Below, in pieces: positions 1-9,227 of a stretch of DNA of 64,000 bases. Every line of letters starts with the position of its first letter. Position 1 is the stretch's first letter. Below the pieces are notes generated by a model that worked only from the letters and a program-made list of their open reading frames with translations, ran no database searches and was not told the origin of the DNA. A program made the translations under genes and the position numbers. Origin of the DNA: Halomonas piscis (GTDB lineage: Bacteria > Pseudomonadota > Gammaproteobacteria > Pseudomonadales > Halomonadaceae); contig NZ_CP119391.1 of NCBI RefSeq assembly GCF_031886125.1, forward strand, positions 1,178,001-1,242,000, in the 5' to 3' direction.

Positions 1-231
1 TAGGTCCTTGCCGAACACCGTAATAGCGCCGGCTTTGGGGCGCAACAAGCCAATAATACTGCGCATTAATACCGACTTGCCGCTACCCGAGCCGCCCACC
101 ACTCCGAGTATTTCACCCTGCCGCAGGTCCAGATCAAGGTCCTCATGGACGACATGGCTGCCAAAGCTGTTTTCCAATCCACGTACCCGGATCAGTGGGT
201 CTTCTATCTGAGCGTCTGCGGCCTGATTCAC
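1..231 (-). CDS. MlaF/Ttg2A-type ABC transporter ATPase (N-terminal part, cut by window edge)
   Basis: Only the first 77 codons are present. The reading frame opens with GTG at 229-231, which overlaps the TGA of the upstream permease by four bases (GTGA), so the two are translationally coupled. It reads into a Walker A motif GGSGSGKS followed by VLMRSIIGLLRP, which is typical of the Mla/Ttg2 phospholipid transport ATPases. Together with the MlaE permease it would power lipid movement between inner and outer membrane; the MlaD substrate-binding subunit is expected beyond the window. The order permease then ATPase differs from the usual mlaF-mlaE-mlaD order. Confidence 0.88.
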   Translation of the reverse strand, partial: MNQAADAQIEDPLIRVRGLENSFGSHVVHEDLDLDLRQGEILGVVGGSGSGKSVLMRSIIGLLRPKAGAITVFGKDL

Positions 232-1340
232 CAGCCCATCTCCATAAAGAAAAGCGCCGCGGCGGCATCAAGCAGAATAACCATAAAAATCGACTGTACC
301 ACGCTGGACGTGGTGTGCTCGCCTACCGACTGAGCGCTGCCGCTGACCTTGAAGCCTTCCTGGCAGCCGATCAAGGCGACCACAAAGGCGAATAACGGCG
401 CTTTGCTTAGCCCGATCAAAAAGTGCTTCAGCGGGATGTCTCGCTGTAAGATGGCAAGAAACTGGGTAAGCGAGATGTCCAGTGCCAGCAGACAGACCAG
501 GGCGCCACCGATCAGCCCGCAGACCATGCCGACGAAGGTAAGGATCGGCATGGTCACCATTGTTGCCAGCACCCGGGGGAGCACCAGCAGTTCCATCGGA
601 TCAAGCCCCTGGACGCGGATGGCATCGAGTTCCTCGTGGGCTTTCATGGCGCCAAGCTGGGCAGTGAAGGCGCTGGCCGTGCGGCCGGCAACCAGTATAG
701 CGGCCAGCAACACGCCAAACTCGCGAAGGAAGGCGAAAGCGACCAGATTCACCGTATATATCGTGGCGCCGAAGTCGCGCAGCACCGTGGCGCCCAAAAA
801 GGCCATCACGGCGCCCACCAGGAAGGTCAGCAGGGCGACGATAGGCAGGGCATTGAGGCCCGTCTGATGGATCTGTGCGACTAACGACGTCAGACGCCAG
901 CGACGCGGCCGCCAGATACCGGCGGCAAGCGTTGCCAGCGCCAGGCCCATGAAGCCCAAAAGCTGGCGCTGCTGATGCCAGAGGGTTTCAACCCGCCGGC
1001 CGGTTTCGGCCAGGAAGTCCTTTACCGGTTGGGCAGGGCGGGGTTGGGGAGGGGCGCTTTGTGCCATGGCATCGGCTACGGTACGCAGCAGGGCCCGGCG
1101 CTCAGCCGGAAGCTCGGGGGCCCAGTCGTCGATGGCCGCGAGTCGCTCGGCGCCAATGAGCTTTGCCAGCAAAGCGGCACCGGCCGTATCCAGGGCGTCA
1201 AGCTGCGAGAGATCCAGCGCTGGATGGTTTTTCGTTTGCTGCTCAACCTCATTTCTCAGGCGGGAAAAATGCGCCAGCGTCCAGTCGCCAACAAGGCGCA
1301 GGTGGCCGTCTGACGGCGAAATGTGTCCGGGTTGTGTCAT
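228..1340 (-). CDS. MlaE-family lipid ABC permease with N-terminal STAS domain
   Basis: The protein has two parts: about 110 N-terminal residues resembling a STAS domain (DLSQLDALDTAGAALL), then a five-to-six-helix MlaE permease with the family core (REFGVLLAAILVAGRTASAF, MKAHEELDAIRVQGLDP). MlaE proteins form the membrane channel of a phospholipid ABC transporter. I chose the ATG at 1338-1340 because GAGGAG lies eight bases upstream; an in-frame start 72 bases further upstream lacks a good ribosome site. MlaE with a fused STAS domain is a known variant. The ATPase gene overlaps its stop codon. Confidence 0.9.
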   Translation of the reverse strand: MTQPGHISPSDGHLRLVGDWTLAHFSRLRNEVEQQTKNHPALDLSQLDALDTAGAALLAKLIGAERLAAIDDWAPELPAERRALLRTVADAMAQSAPPQPRPAQPVKDFLAETGRRVETLWHQQRQLLGFMGLALATLAAGIWRPRRWRLTSLVAQIHQTGLNALPIVALLTFLVGAVMAFLGATVLRDFGATIYTVNLVAFAFLREFGVLLAAILVAGRTASAFTAQLGAMKAHEELDAIRVQGLDPMELLVLPRVLATMVTMPILTFVGMVCGLIGGALVCLLALDISLTQFLAILQRDIPLKHFLIGLSKAPLFAFVVALIGCQEGFKVSGSAQSVGEHTTSSVVQSIFMVILLDAAAALFFMEMGW

Positions 1341-1537
1341 GCCTGTACTCCTCGCCGAGCCATGTGGCTGTGACGTTAAGCAACTTGCCGTTGAACGATT
1401 TATTTTGCGCATTGCCCACTGTTTCCAGTCCAGGAGGACGCTGGAATGGTGTCTGTCCCTGCCTTGGGCCGCGAGCTGCGGATCAGGTCTCTATTCCTGT
1501 CCAATTATACATACAATCATGTACTTAAATAGCAGCG

Positions 1538-1980
1538 TTATCGTTCCATCAGGTAATCGCCCACGGCGCGGTAGGCGGGTAGCGAGGTCGCATCGCTGGC
1601 CGCGTTGGCCGCGTTGGCGGTTTTGGCAAAGGCATCTGGATCGCCGCCCTGGCGAATGCTCTCGATGGTCTTGGCGGGGATCAGCTGCTCACCATCGAGC
1701 TCGCCGCGATCGAGCACCAATTGCCCCCGGCGGCCCATATCGCGCAGCGTGGCGTTAAAGCCGCCGCCGGCAAACGGTGTGCCGATCGAGTCAACGGTGT
1801 AAAAGGCTTCGCGCTCGGTGCCCGGGTGCGACCATACCCGCTCGGCCAGCCAGTCGGCGACGCTTTGCCCGGTGCTGCGAGCAATCAGCCAGCCCAGCGC
1901 ATCGGCGCCTGATCGTCCAGCGCACCTTCGGCCACCAGCGTTTCGCCCACCAGCCCGGTGATGGATTTAGTCACCGACAT
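1538..1980 (-). pseudogene. Relic of a serine hydrolase (beta-lactamase / 6-aminohexanoate-dimer hydrolase type)
   Basis: Reading the minus strand from about 1980 gives SVTKSITGLVGETLVAEGALDDQA, with the SxxK nucleophile motif of class C beta-lactamase-like hydrolases. The frame then shifts near 1905 and continues as ALGWLIARSTGQSVADWL, then FAGGGFNATLRDMGRRGQL down to 1538. The N-terminal third and an internal stretch are missing and the two parts are in different frames, so no functional enzyme can be made. The truncated 5' end lies next to an IS30-like end at 1993-2026, which suggests an old insertion or deletion. Confidence 0.75.
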
Positions 1981-1992
1981 CACCCCCGTGCA

Positions 1993-2026
1993 GTCCACAG
2001 TGTCGCAGTTATTCTATGAATCCAGG
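1993..2026 (+). repeat. Solo end of an IS30-like element
   Basis: The stretch ending ATTCTATGAATCCAGG closely matches the right terminal inverted repeat of the IS30 element at 31526-32629, including the GTCCA-AGTG bases further inside. No transposase lies beside it. It sits directly against the stop codon of the universal stress gene and beside the hydrolase relic, so it is probably the scar of a lost IS30 copy. Confidence 0.6.
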
Positions 2027-2500
2027 TTAACGTTCGTCGCTCTCGCTGGTTTCGTCCGTTGCTTTCATCAGTGTTGGCAGCACCAGTACGGAACAAGGTG
2101 CGTTAGTGACTACATATTCAATTGTGGCCCGGCGCATTGGCCAGCGGCTACTGCCGGCTCCCTTGGACACCAGAATAATCAGGTCCACACAGGTCTTGGC
2201 CGCCAGCGCCACTAGCTTTTCAGCAGGTTTGCCAGCTGCTACGTGGAGAGTGACGCCATCCTGCATAGCCATAGGCAGATACTTGCGCACCAGCAAGCGA
2301 AGGTTTTCCCGGGCTTCTTTTTCCCGCTCTTCCGGCTTTTCCGGGGTAACATGGGGGAAAAAACCCGCCCCACCTGGATTGCATACCGTGCCAAGAAGCA
2401 ACTCACCGTCCTCACTCAGTAATTTCACGCCTTCTTCCAGTGAGCGCTTGCCTTCGCCATCATCTTCAGAGTCTATGGCTAGCAGTATCTTATGATACAT
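2027..2500 (-). CDS. Universal stress protein, UspA family
   Basis: A 157-residue single-domain Usp. It begins with the family's first strand (YHKILLAIDSEDDGE) and ends with GSSRWPMRRATIEYVV then CSVLVLP, matching the ATP-binding end of the fold in altered form. The start overlaps the 3' end of the BCCT carrier gene by 11 bases, so both are probably co-translated. In Halomonas elongata the Usp protein TeaD is coupled to the ectoine carrier TeaABC; by analogy this one may modulate the adjacent osmolyte carrier. That role is inferred from gene order only. Confidence 0.88.
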   Translation of the reverse strand: MYHKILLAIDSEDDGEGKRSLEEGVKLLSEDGELLLGTVCNPGGAGFFPHVTPEKPEEREKEARENLRLLVRKYLPMAMQDGVTLHVAAGKPAEKLVALAAKTCVDLIILVSKGAGSSRWPMRRATIEYVVTNAPCSVLVLPTLMKATDETSESDER

Positions 2501-4091
2501 CTTGATTCTCCTTTTTCGGTACGGCAGTCGCCTTCACTTCCGGGAATGCACGCCCCTGCACGAGTTCATTGACGGAATATCCTCGATAATCGGCTCTCAC
2601 TGCCCGAAATAGCGAAACCGCCATAAATATCAGCAACAGGCAGAACGGTAGCCCAAGAGATGTGATCACGTTCTGTAACGCATCCAGTCCGCCAGCAAGA
2701 AGTAGCGTTGCCGCAATAACGCCCTGAGCTGCTGCCCAAAAAATACGCTGGCGCACCAGCGACGGCTGATCGTCTCGTCGGGTCAGCATATCAATGACCA
2801 GAGACGCTGAGTCAGAAGACGTCGTGAAGAAAATGACGATGATGATAATGCTGAGCAATGACGCCACATTCGCCAGCGGGAACGCCTCAAGAAACGCAAA
2901 AATCGCCACCGAAGGGTCCTGCTGCACTTGTTCTGCCAGTGCCACCTGTCCGTTTATTTCAACGTGAATGGCGGAAAGTCCAAACACGCCAAACCAAACC
3001 AGAGTGAAAGCGGTCGGTGCAAACAGCACACTGATAACAAACTCTCGGATAGTCCGGCCCCGGGAAATCCGGGCAATAAAAATACCCACATAGGGCGCCC
3101 AGGAAATGGTCCAGGCCCAGTAAAATAGGGTCCACTGGCGCTGCCAGCCAGACTCGGTGAATGTCTGCGTCCAGAAGGAAAGCCAGGGCAGGTTGTCAAA
3201 ATAATCACCCGCCGCCTGAACCATTCCCTCGGCCATGAACACCGTTGGGCCCACAATCAGTACAAAAAGAATCAGTAGCAGCGCGAGAAAAATATTGATC
3301 TGAGACAGGTGGCGCACGCCTTTGTCCAGCCCCAATGCCACCGACATGGCAGCGATACTGGCGATCACCGCAATCAGTACCACCTGTACCCACCCTGTTG
3401 AAGGAACACCAAACAGATAAGATAGCCCGCTATTAAGCTGCAAGGTGCCAAGGCCAAGGGAAGTGGCCACACCAAACAGCGTGCCCAGCACGGCTATCAC
3501 ATCTACCGCCCAGCCCAGGGGTCCGTATACCCGCTTACCCAGAATCGGATAGAACAGGCTGCTGATGCGCATAGGCAGATTGTGTCGGTAGGCGAAATAA
3601 CCGATGGCCAGCCCGGGCATGGCAAATATGGTCCAGGTGTGCAGGCCAAAATGATAAAGCGCTAACGTCATGGCATCACCGGCCGCCCGTTTACTGCCAG
3701 CACTAACTCCTTCAAATGGCGGGTTGGCAAAGTGTGAAATTGGCTCAGCCACACCCCAGAACATAAGAATTGTGCCTATGCCGGCGGCAAACAGCATGGT
3801 GAACCAGGTAAGGTTGGAGTAGTCCGGCCGGGAATCATCACCGCCCAGGCGGATAACACCATAACGACTGACCGCCAGCCCGAGCAGAAACACCAGTAGC
3901 GCGGAAACCGACACTATGTAGAACCAGCCCAGGTTCCTGGCGACCCACCCCGTGAGAACACCGAACGAGTCAGCAACAGCTTGGTCGAAAGGAATAGCCA
4001 GTATTACAAACAGCGAAGCTATTGCCGCAGATGTAAAAAAGACACCGGGGATGGTCTGAAGCCCAAGCAGGCGTTGTAACCGTTCCAGCAA
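2490..4091 (-). CDS. BCCT-family betaine/choline/carnitine-type transporter
   Basis: A 533-residue carrier with about twelve membrane helices. It shows the BCCT hallmarks: the glycine-rich helix AAGIGTILMFWGVAEPISHF and the tryptophan-rich signature FYWAWTISWAPYVGIFIARI followed by SRGRTIREFV. BCCT carriers import compatible solutes such as glycine betaine, choline or ectoine, mostly with sodium or protons. The start is TTG at 4089-4091, with AGGGAG about eight bases upstream. The C-terminus is short, without the long regulatory tail seen in BetP-type carriers. It is followed by an overlapping Usp gene. The substrate cannot be told from sequence. Confidence 0.92.
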   Translation of the reverse strand: MLERLQRLLGLQTIPGVFFTSAAIASLFVILAIPFDQAVADSFGVLTGWVARNLGWFYIVSVSALLVFLLGLAVSRYGVIRLGGDDSRPDYSNLTWFTMLFAAGIGTILMFWGVAEPISHFANPPFEGVSAGSKRAAGDAMTLALYHFGLHTWTIFAMPGLAIGYFAYRHNLPMRISSLFYPILGKRVYGPLGWAVDVIAVLGTLFGVATSLGLGTLQLNSGLSYLFGVPSTGWVQVVLIAVIASIAAMSVALGLDKGVRHLSQINIFLALLLILFVLIVGPTVFMAEGMVQAAGDYFDNLPWLSFWTQTFTESGWQRQWTLFYWAWTISWAPYVGIFIARISRGRTIREFVISVLFAPTAFTLVWFGVFGLSAIHVEINGQVALAEQVQQDPSVAIFAFLEAFPLANVASLLSIIIIVIFFTTSSDSASLVIDMLTRRDDQPSLVRQRIFWAAAQGVIAATLLLAGGLDALQNVITSLGLPFCLLLIFMAVSLFRAVRADYRGYSVNELVQGRAFPEVKATAVPKKENQDVS

Positions 4092-4121
4092 GGTGGTTCT
4101 CCCTGTTAGTATCCGAAAAAA

Positions 4122-4262
4122 TTAGCAATGTTGCATAAAAGTTCGCTTCAGCTTCAGCCGGCGGACCAGCGAGCGGAATGCGCCTTGGCAGCGCGAGCGG
4201 TCCAACCAGCGCGTCTGCCCTAACGCCGCCGCATACTGCGCCTCGGTCCCATAGCGTTCGTC
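4122..4262 (-). pseudogene. Remnant of an IS1595-type transposase N-terminus
   Basis: The minus strand reads DERYGTEAQYAAALGQTRW followed by a cysteine-containing stretch and a stop at 4122-4124 (46 codons). This resembles the N-terminal region of IS1595/ISXO2 transposases (RYGTEAQC..AL...RWP.GF.CP.C). No other part of the element remains. It lies in the gap between the RND pump and the BCCT carrier. The similarity is short, so the call is tentative. Confidence 0.4.
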
Positions 4263-4284
4263 ACATCAACAGGACGCATTTCCA

Positions 4285-7200
4285 TCAGATCCAGCCGCGC
4301 CGCGCCAGTACGTAATAGAGCAGTGGCACCACCAGAATGGTCAGCAGCGTGGATACGATCAGGCCGAAGATCAGCGAGATCGCCAGGCCGTTAAAGATCG
4401 GGTCGCTCAGGATGAAATAGGCGCCGACCATCGCCGAGATCGCGGTCAGAGCGATAGGCTTGATGCGTACCGCGCCGGCCAGCACCACCGCGTCGTCCAG
4501 CGCCACGCCTTCATCAAGTAGTTGCTTGATGAAGACTACCAGCAGGATGGAGTTGCGCACGATGATCCCGGCCAGCGCGATCATGCCGATCATGCTGGTG
4601 GCGGTGAACTCCCGACCGAGCAGGGCATGCCCCGGCAGGATGCCGATCAGGGTCAGCGGAATTGGCGCCATGATCACCAGCGGCAGCACATAGGAGCGAA
4701 ACTGGGCCACCAGCAGCAGGAAGATCATGAACACGCCCACGCTATAGGCCGCCCCCATATCGCGGAAGGTCTCGAAAGTGATCTGCCATTCGCCGTCCCA
4801 CTTGAGTGCGCCAAGCTCCGCCAGGGGCGGCTGGCGGATAAAGTACTGGGCTGGGCTTTCCGGTTCACCGTTCAACTCACTCACCAGCGCGAACATGCCA
4901 TACAGCGGCGAGTCTATCTTGCCCGCCATGTCAGCGGTGACGTAGGTTACCGGCAGCAGATCCTTGTGATAGCGCGCCCCCTGCCAGGCCGGCTCGCGGA
5001 ACTCGGCGATACTCGCCAGCGGGATCAGCTCGCCGCCGCGGCTTCTCACCGCGAGCGACAGCAGCGCCGCCTGCTGCGCCTTGTCGCCTTCCCTGAGGAT
5101 GACCCGGATGGGCACCGGGTACTTGGCATGCTCATCGTGCAGATAGCCGAGGCTGTGCTCTCCCAGCGCGGTCTGGATCGTTTCCACCACCTGGGCCTGG
5201 GAAACGCCGAGACGCGCCGCCCGGGCCCGGTCCACCACCAGATCCCACTGGCGGGTGGGTGCGGTCAGGGTGGTATCGATGTCCACCACCCCCTCGATGC
5301 TCGCCATGCGTTCGGCCAGGCTTGTGGCGAGTTCCGCTCGGCGCCGGTGATCCGCGGCGTAGACTTCCGCCACCAGCGGTGAGAGCACCGGCGGCCCCGG
5401 GGGTACTTCCACGATCTTTACCGCCGCATCAAAGCGTTCGCCGATGGCCTGCAGCGCCGGGCGGATGGCCGTGGCGATCTCGTGAGACTGGCGCTCCCGC
5501 CGGGATTCCTCCGCGAGGTTGATCTGGATATCGCCCTGGTAGGGGTCGGCTCGCAGATAATACTGACGCACCAGGCCGTTGAAGTTCAGCGGCGAGGCGG
5601 TGCCGGCATAGGCCTGCCAGTTGGCGACCTCATCCACGGTTTCCAGATGTTCGCCCAGGGCCAGCAGCACCTGCTGGGTGCGTTCCATGGGGGTGTGCTC
5701 CGGCATGTCGACGACGATCTGCAGCTCAGACTTGTTGTCGAAGGGCAGCATCTTGAGGATCACCGCCTGGAATATCGGCAGGGCGGCGGCCAGCAGCATC
5801 AGGCCGATCACGCCCAGGGCGAGCCGCCGCCGACGCCAGCGATGCGCGCCAAGAAACGGCGTGAGCAGCCGACCGAACCAGCGTCGGGTCGTGGGATTGA
5901 CGCCCTCGGCGGAATTGGTCGCCTGCTCCTCGGCCTGGGCGGCGACGCCTTTTTGATGGGCCAGCAGGCGCAGGGCCAGCCAGGGCGTTACCATGAAGGC
6001 GACGATCTGCGAGATCACCATGCCCGCAGAGGCGTTGATGGGGATCGGGCTCATGTAGGGCCCCATCAATCCGGTGACGAAGGCCATGGGCAGCAGTGCC
6101 GCCATGATGGTGAGGCTGGCCATGATGGTCGGCGTGCCTACCTCGTCCACCGCCACCGGGATGATGTCCTTGACCGGATGGCGGCTGGTGCGGATGCGGC
6201 GGTTGATGTTCTCGGTGATCACGATGCCATCGTCCACCAGGATGCCGATGGAGAAGATCAGCGCGAACAGCGATACCCGGTTCAAGGTAAAGCCCCAGGC
6301 CCAGGAGAAGACCAGGGTCAGCAGCAGCGTGACCAGCACCGCCACACCGACGATCAGCGCCTGGCGCCAGCCCATGGCGGCGAGTACCAGCAGCACCACG
6401 CCCAGGGTCGCGGAGATCAGGTCCGAGATCAGCTGGCGGGCCTTCGCCGAGGCGGTTTCGCCGTAGTCGCGGCTGACCACCACCTCGATGCCTTCCGGTA
6501 GCGCTCGATTGCGCAGGCCTTTCAGACGCCGCTCGATGGCGGTGGTGATATCGATGGCGTTTTCCCCCGGCTTCTTGGCGATGGCCAGGGTCACGGCGGG
6601 GTACAGCTCGCCGGCGGTTCCGGGCCGTTCGCTTGCCGCCGGACCGAAGCCCATCATCACGCTGTGATCCGGATTGCTGTCGCCTCGGCTGACCTCGGCC
6701 ACGTCGTCGAGAAACACCGCCGCCCCTTCGTGCATGCCGACCACCAGCCGGCGCAGGGTCTCGACATCGGCAAGTAGCGTTCCCGTCTTGAGCGGGATCG
6801 ATACGCCGTCGCGGGTGATGCGGCTCTCCTGGGTGCTGGCGTTGGCGGCGCGCAGGGCGTCCTCGATATCCCCCAGGGTGAGGCCGAAGCCCTTGAGCAG
6901 CGCGGGATCGAAGCGCACCTCCACCCGGTCCGGGGTACCGCCCACGGTGTAGATGTCGCGGGTACCGGGCACCCGCTTGAGCGCCACCTCCAGGGTGTGG
7001 GCGAGCCGGGTCAGCTCCGCGCCGGTGCGACTGCCGCTCGGGTCGTACAGGGTGAGGGTCATGATGGGCACGTCGTCGATGCCCTGGGGCTTGACCAGCG
7101 GTTGGCTGGCGCCGAGATCTGCCGGCAGCCAGTCCTGGTTGGAGTAGACCTGGTTATACAGCCGGACCAGCGCTTCCTGACGGCTAAGGCCCACCTCGAA

Positions 7201-7512
7201 CTCCACGGTGATCACCGCCTCACCCTGGCGCGACACCGAGTAGACGTGCTTGATGCCTTCGATCTCGCTCATTACCTGCTCCGCGGGAATGGCGATCAGG
7301 CTTTCCACCTCGGCGACGCTGGCGCCGGGCAGGCCGACGAAGATGTCCGCCATGGTGACGTCGATCTGGGGCTCTTCCTCCTTGGGCGTGATCACCACCG
7401 ACAGGATACCCAGCAGGATCGCCATCAGCGCCAGCAGCGGGGTCAATTGAGAGTTCTGGAAGACGCGAGCGATGACGCCGGAGGGGCCGACCGAAGGCAA
7501 GGGATGACTCAC
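4285..7512 (-). CDS. RND-family efflux permease (AcrB/HAE superfamily)
   Basis: About 1,075 residues, the usual size of an RND trimer subunit, with two repeated halves each holding a large periplasmic loop. The N-terminus has the first membrane helix then ITPKEEEPQIDV, and the TM4 region reads LIFSIGILVDDGIVITENINRRI, carrying the acidic residues of the proton relay. I placed the start at the GTG (7510-7512) whose GTGA overlaps the stop of the adaptor gene, rather than an ATG 33 bases upstream inside that gene. It is the last gene of an operon that begins with an octaheme cytochrome c, an unusual partner for an RND pump. The substrate is unknown. Confidence 0.92.
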   Translation of the reverse strand: MSHPLPSVGPSGVIARVFQNSQLTPLLALMAILLGILSVVITPKEEEPQIDVTMADIFVGLPGASVAEVESLIAIPAEQVMSEIEGIKHVYSVSRQGEAVITVEFEVGLSRQEALVRLYNQVYSNQDWLPADLGASQPLVKPQGIDDVPIMTLTLYDPSGSRTGAELTRLAHTLEVALKRVPGTRDIYTVGGTPDRVEVRFDPALLKGFGLTLGDIEDALRAANASTQESRITRDGVSIPLKTGTLLADVETLRRLVVGMHEGAAVFLDDVAEVSRGDSNPDHSVMMGFGPAASERPGTAGELYPAVTLAIAKKPGENAIDITTAIERRLKGLRNRALPEGIEVVVSRDYGETASAKARQLISDLISATLGVVLLVLAAMGWRQALIVGVAVLVTLLLTLVFSWAWGFTLNRVSLFALIFSIGILVDDGIVITENINRRIRTSRHPVKDIIPVAVDEVGTPTIMASLTIMAALLPMAFVTGLMGPYMSPIPINASAGMVISQIVAFMVTPWLALRLLAHQKGVAAQAEEQATNSAEGVNPTTRRWFGRLLTPFLGAHRWRRRRLALGVIGLMLLAAALPIFQAVILKMLPFDNKSELQIVVDMPEHTPMERTQQVLLALGEHLETVDEVANWQAYAGTASPLNFNGLVRQYYLRADPYQGDIQINLAEESRRERQSHEIATAIRPALQAIGERFDAAVKIVEVPPGPPVLSPLVAEVYAADHRRRAELATSLAERMASIEGVVDIDTTLTAPTRQWDLVVDRARAARLGVSQAQVVETIQTALGEHSLGYLHDEHAKYPVPIRVILREGDKAQQAALLSLAVRSRGGELIPLASIAEFREPAWQGARYHKDLLPVTYVTADMAGKIDSPLYGMFALVSELNGEPESPAQYFIRQPPLAELGALKWDGEWQITFETFRDMGAAYSVGVFMIFLLLVAQFRSYVLPLVIMAPIPLTLIGILPGHALLGREFTATSMIGMIALAGIIVRNSILLVVFIKQLLDEGVALDDAVVLAGAVRIKPIALTAISAMVGAYFILSDPIFNGLAISLIFGLIVSTLLTILVVPLLYYVLARRGWI

Positions 7513-8555
7513 TGACTGACCTCTCCCTCGGCGATATCGAGCCACTCGCTGCCGAACAGAGCCTCCGGGGCCGTCGCCACCCGTTCGCCTTCGTCGAGCC
7601 CGGCCAGCACCTCGACCCGGCCGTCGCGCTCGATGCCGGTGCGGACCTGGCGCAAACGCGGACGATCGTCGTCATCCAGCACGAAGACCGCGGTCAGCTC
7701 GCTGTGGTGGAAGACCGCGCCGGCCGGCACCCACAGCGCCTCGCGAGTGGCCACCGGCACGTCCACCTTGACCAGCATGCCCGAATAGAGCCCTTCGCCG
7801 GGCTCCGGCAGCGCCAGGCGCAAGCGAAACGTGTGGGCCTGCTCACTCGCATAGGGATAGAAGGTCATCTCGCCGGTCTTCAGGATACGGCCGTTTGCCA
7901 GCGTCACCCGGGCCTGGCGCTGGACCCTGACCAGGTCGGCGTAGCGCTGGGGGAGATCAACCACTACCCGCAGCTTCTTCAGCGACAGCCCGGTCAGCAA
8001 CGGCTGACCGGGACTGACCGACTCGCCTACCTCGACGTGTCGTTCGATCAGGATGCCGCTATAGGGAGCGCGGACGCGAGTGTATTCCAGCTGCTCCCGA
8101 GCCTCGGCTAGAGCGGCCCCGGCGCGACTCACGCCGGCCCGGGCGCTGGTCAACGCATTACGGGCCTGGTCGAAGTCCTGTTGCGAGACCAGGTTACGTT
8201 TGCGCAGGGACTGCGACCGAGTGAAGCGCTGACGAGCATCTTGCAAACTTGCCTGGGCGTCCTCAAGGCCAGCCCGGGCCTGATCGCGCCGGGCACGCTG
8301 TTCGCTGTCCTCCAACTGCACGATCAGCTCGCCGGCGGCCACCCGGTCGTCCACGTCGAAGGGCAGGCGCATCACCGTGCCCGAGGTTTGGGCGGAAACC
8401 GTGCTCTGCTGCACAGCCTCGATCATTCCGTCGAGTCGCAGCGACTCGTGCAGGGCATCCCGCTTGACCTCTGTGACGGGAATTTCCGCCTGGGCGCCGA
8501 GACTGAACAGGACGACGGCGAAACCGCACAGCAGAAGGCGACATACAGGGATCAT
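7509..8555 (-). CDS. RND efflux periplasmic adaptor (membrane fusion protein)
   Basis: A 348-residue HlyD/AcrA-like adaptor. A signal peptide (LLLCGFAVVLFSLGAQA) is followed by a lipoyl half-motif (SGTVMRLPFDVDDRVAAGELIVQLED), a long coiled-coil hairpin (about residues 85-150), the second lipoyl half (APYSGILIERHVEVGESVSPGQPLL) and a beta-barrel domain. It links the inner-membrane RND pump to an outer-membrane channel; no TolC-like gene is seen here. The stop overlaps the GTG of the pump gene, and the start lies nine bases after the cytochrome b gene. Confidence 0.92.
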   Translation of the reverse strand: MIPVCRLLLCGFAVVLFSLGAQAEIPVTEVKRDALHESLRLDGMIEAVQQSTVSAQTSGTVMRLPFDVDDRVAAGELIVQLEDSEQRARRDQARAGLEDAQASLQDARQRFTRSQSLRKRNLVSQQDFDQARNALTSARAGVSRAGAALAEAREQLEYTRVRAPYSGILIERHVEVGESVSPGQPLLTGLSLKKLRVVVDLPQRYADLVRVQRQARVTLANGRILKTGEMTFYPYASEQAHTFRLRLALPEPGEGLYSGMLVKVDVPVATREALWVPAGAVFHHSELTAVFVLDDDDRPRLRQVRTGIERDGRVEVLAGLDEGERVATAPEALFGSEWLDIAEGEVSQ

Positions 8556-8564
8556 TTTGAAGGA

Positions 8565-9227
8565 TTACCTCCTGCTGGGCGGGCGCCGCGTCTCGACGAA
8601 TTCTCGGCCGGACACGCCTTTTGCGGGCGGGCGCTCCCGGGTGTCTTCATAGCCGGTGATCATGGGCTTGACCATGCTGAAAACCGTCTTGCCCATGGTG
8701 GCCATATAAACGTGGCCGATCACGAAGATCAGCATGGCAAAGGCCGCTGCGGTATGTACCAGGGCTACATTGCCCAGGGTAATGCTGTCTTGCAGCCAGG
8801 CGGGCCAGTGATTGTAGAAAAGATACAGCAGCCCCGAGACCCAGATGGCCGGGGAGATCACCAGCTTGAAACCCAGATAGGCCAGGCGCTGCAGCGGATT
8901 GTGCTTGGCCTGGGTGGTCTGGCGGAAAGGGTGTTCGGCGCCGGTGAAAGTGCCGATCAGATAATAGTGGATCACCGCGCCCAGCCTGTCGGCGGTGGGG
9001 ATGTACTGGCGCCACTCGCCGGTAGTGAGGTGCCAGAAGATCGCCAGGATCCACAGGCCGATCAGCGCGTAGGCCGCGAACCCGTGCAGCCGGGCTGCCG
9101 GGCCGAAGCCCAGCGCCTGGTAGCTGCCGTGAATCTCGAAGCCGGTGAACATCAGAAAGAAGATCAGCGCCGCCTGGCTCCAGTGCCAGAAGCGTTCGAA
9201 GCGCTTGTAGATCATTTCGCGTTTCAT
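8565..9227 (-). CDS. Membrane cytochrome b (cytochrome b561 / Ni-hydrogenase-type fold)
   Basis: About 220 residues with four predicted membrane helices and histidines placed for two b-type hemes (FWHWSQAALIFFLMFTGFEIHG, LHGFAAYALIGLWILAIFWH, LVHTAAAFAMLIFVIGHVYMA). Such proteins pass electrons between quinones and periplasmic cytochromes. The ATG at 9225-9227 has GGAGG upstream and overlaps the TGA of the octaheme cytochrome gene (ATGA), pointing to a joint redox complex: quinol to cytochrome b to octaheme cytochrome. Longer upstream reading is rejected because of this ribosome site. Confidence 0.85.
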   Translation of the reverse strand: MKREMIYKRFERFWHWSQAALIFFLMFTGFEIHGSYQALGFGPAARLHGFAAYALIGLWILAIFWHLTTGEWRQYIPTADRLGAVIHYYLIGTFTGAEHPFRQTTQAKHNPLQRLAYLGFKLVISPAIWVSGLLYLFYNHWPAWLQDSITLGNVALVHTAAAFAMLIFVIGHVYMATMGKTVFSMVKPMITGYEDTRERPPAKGVSGREFVETRRPPSRR

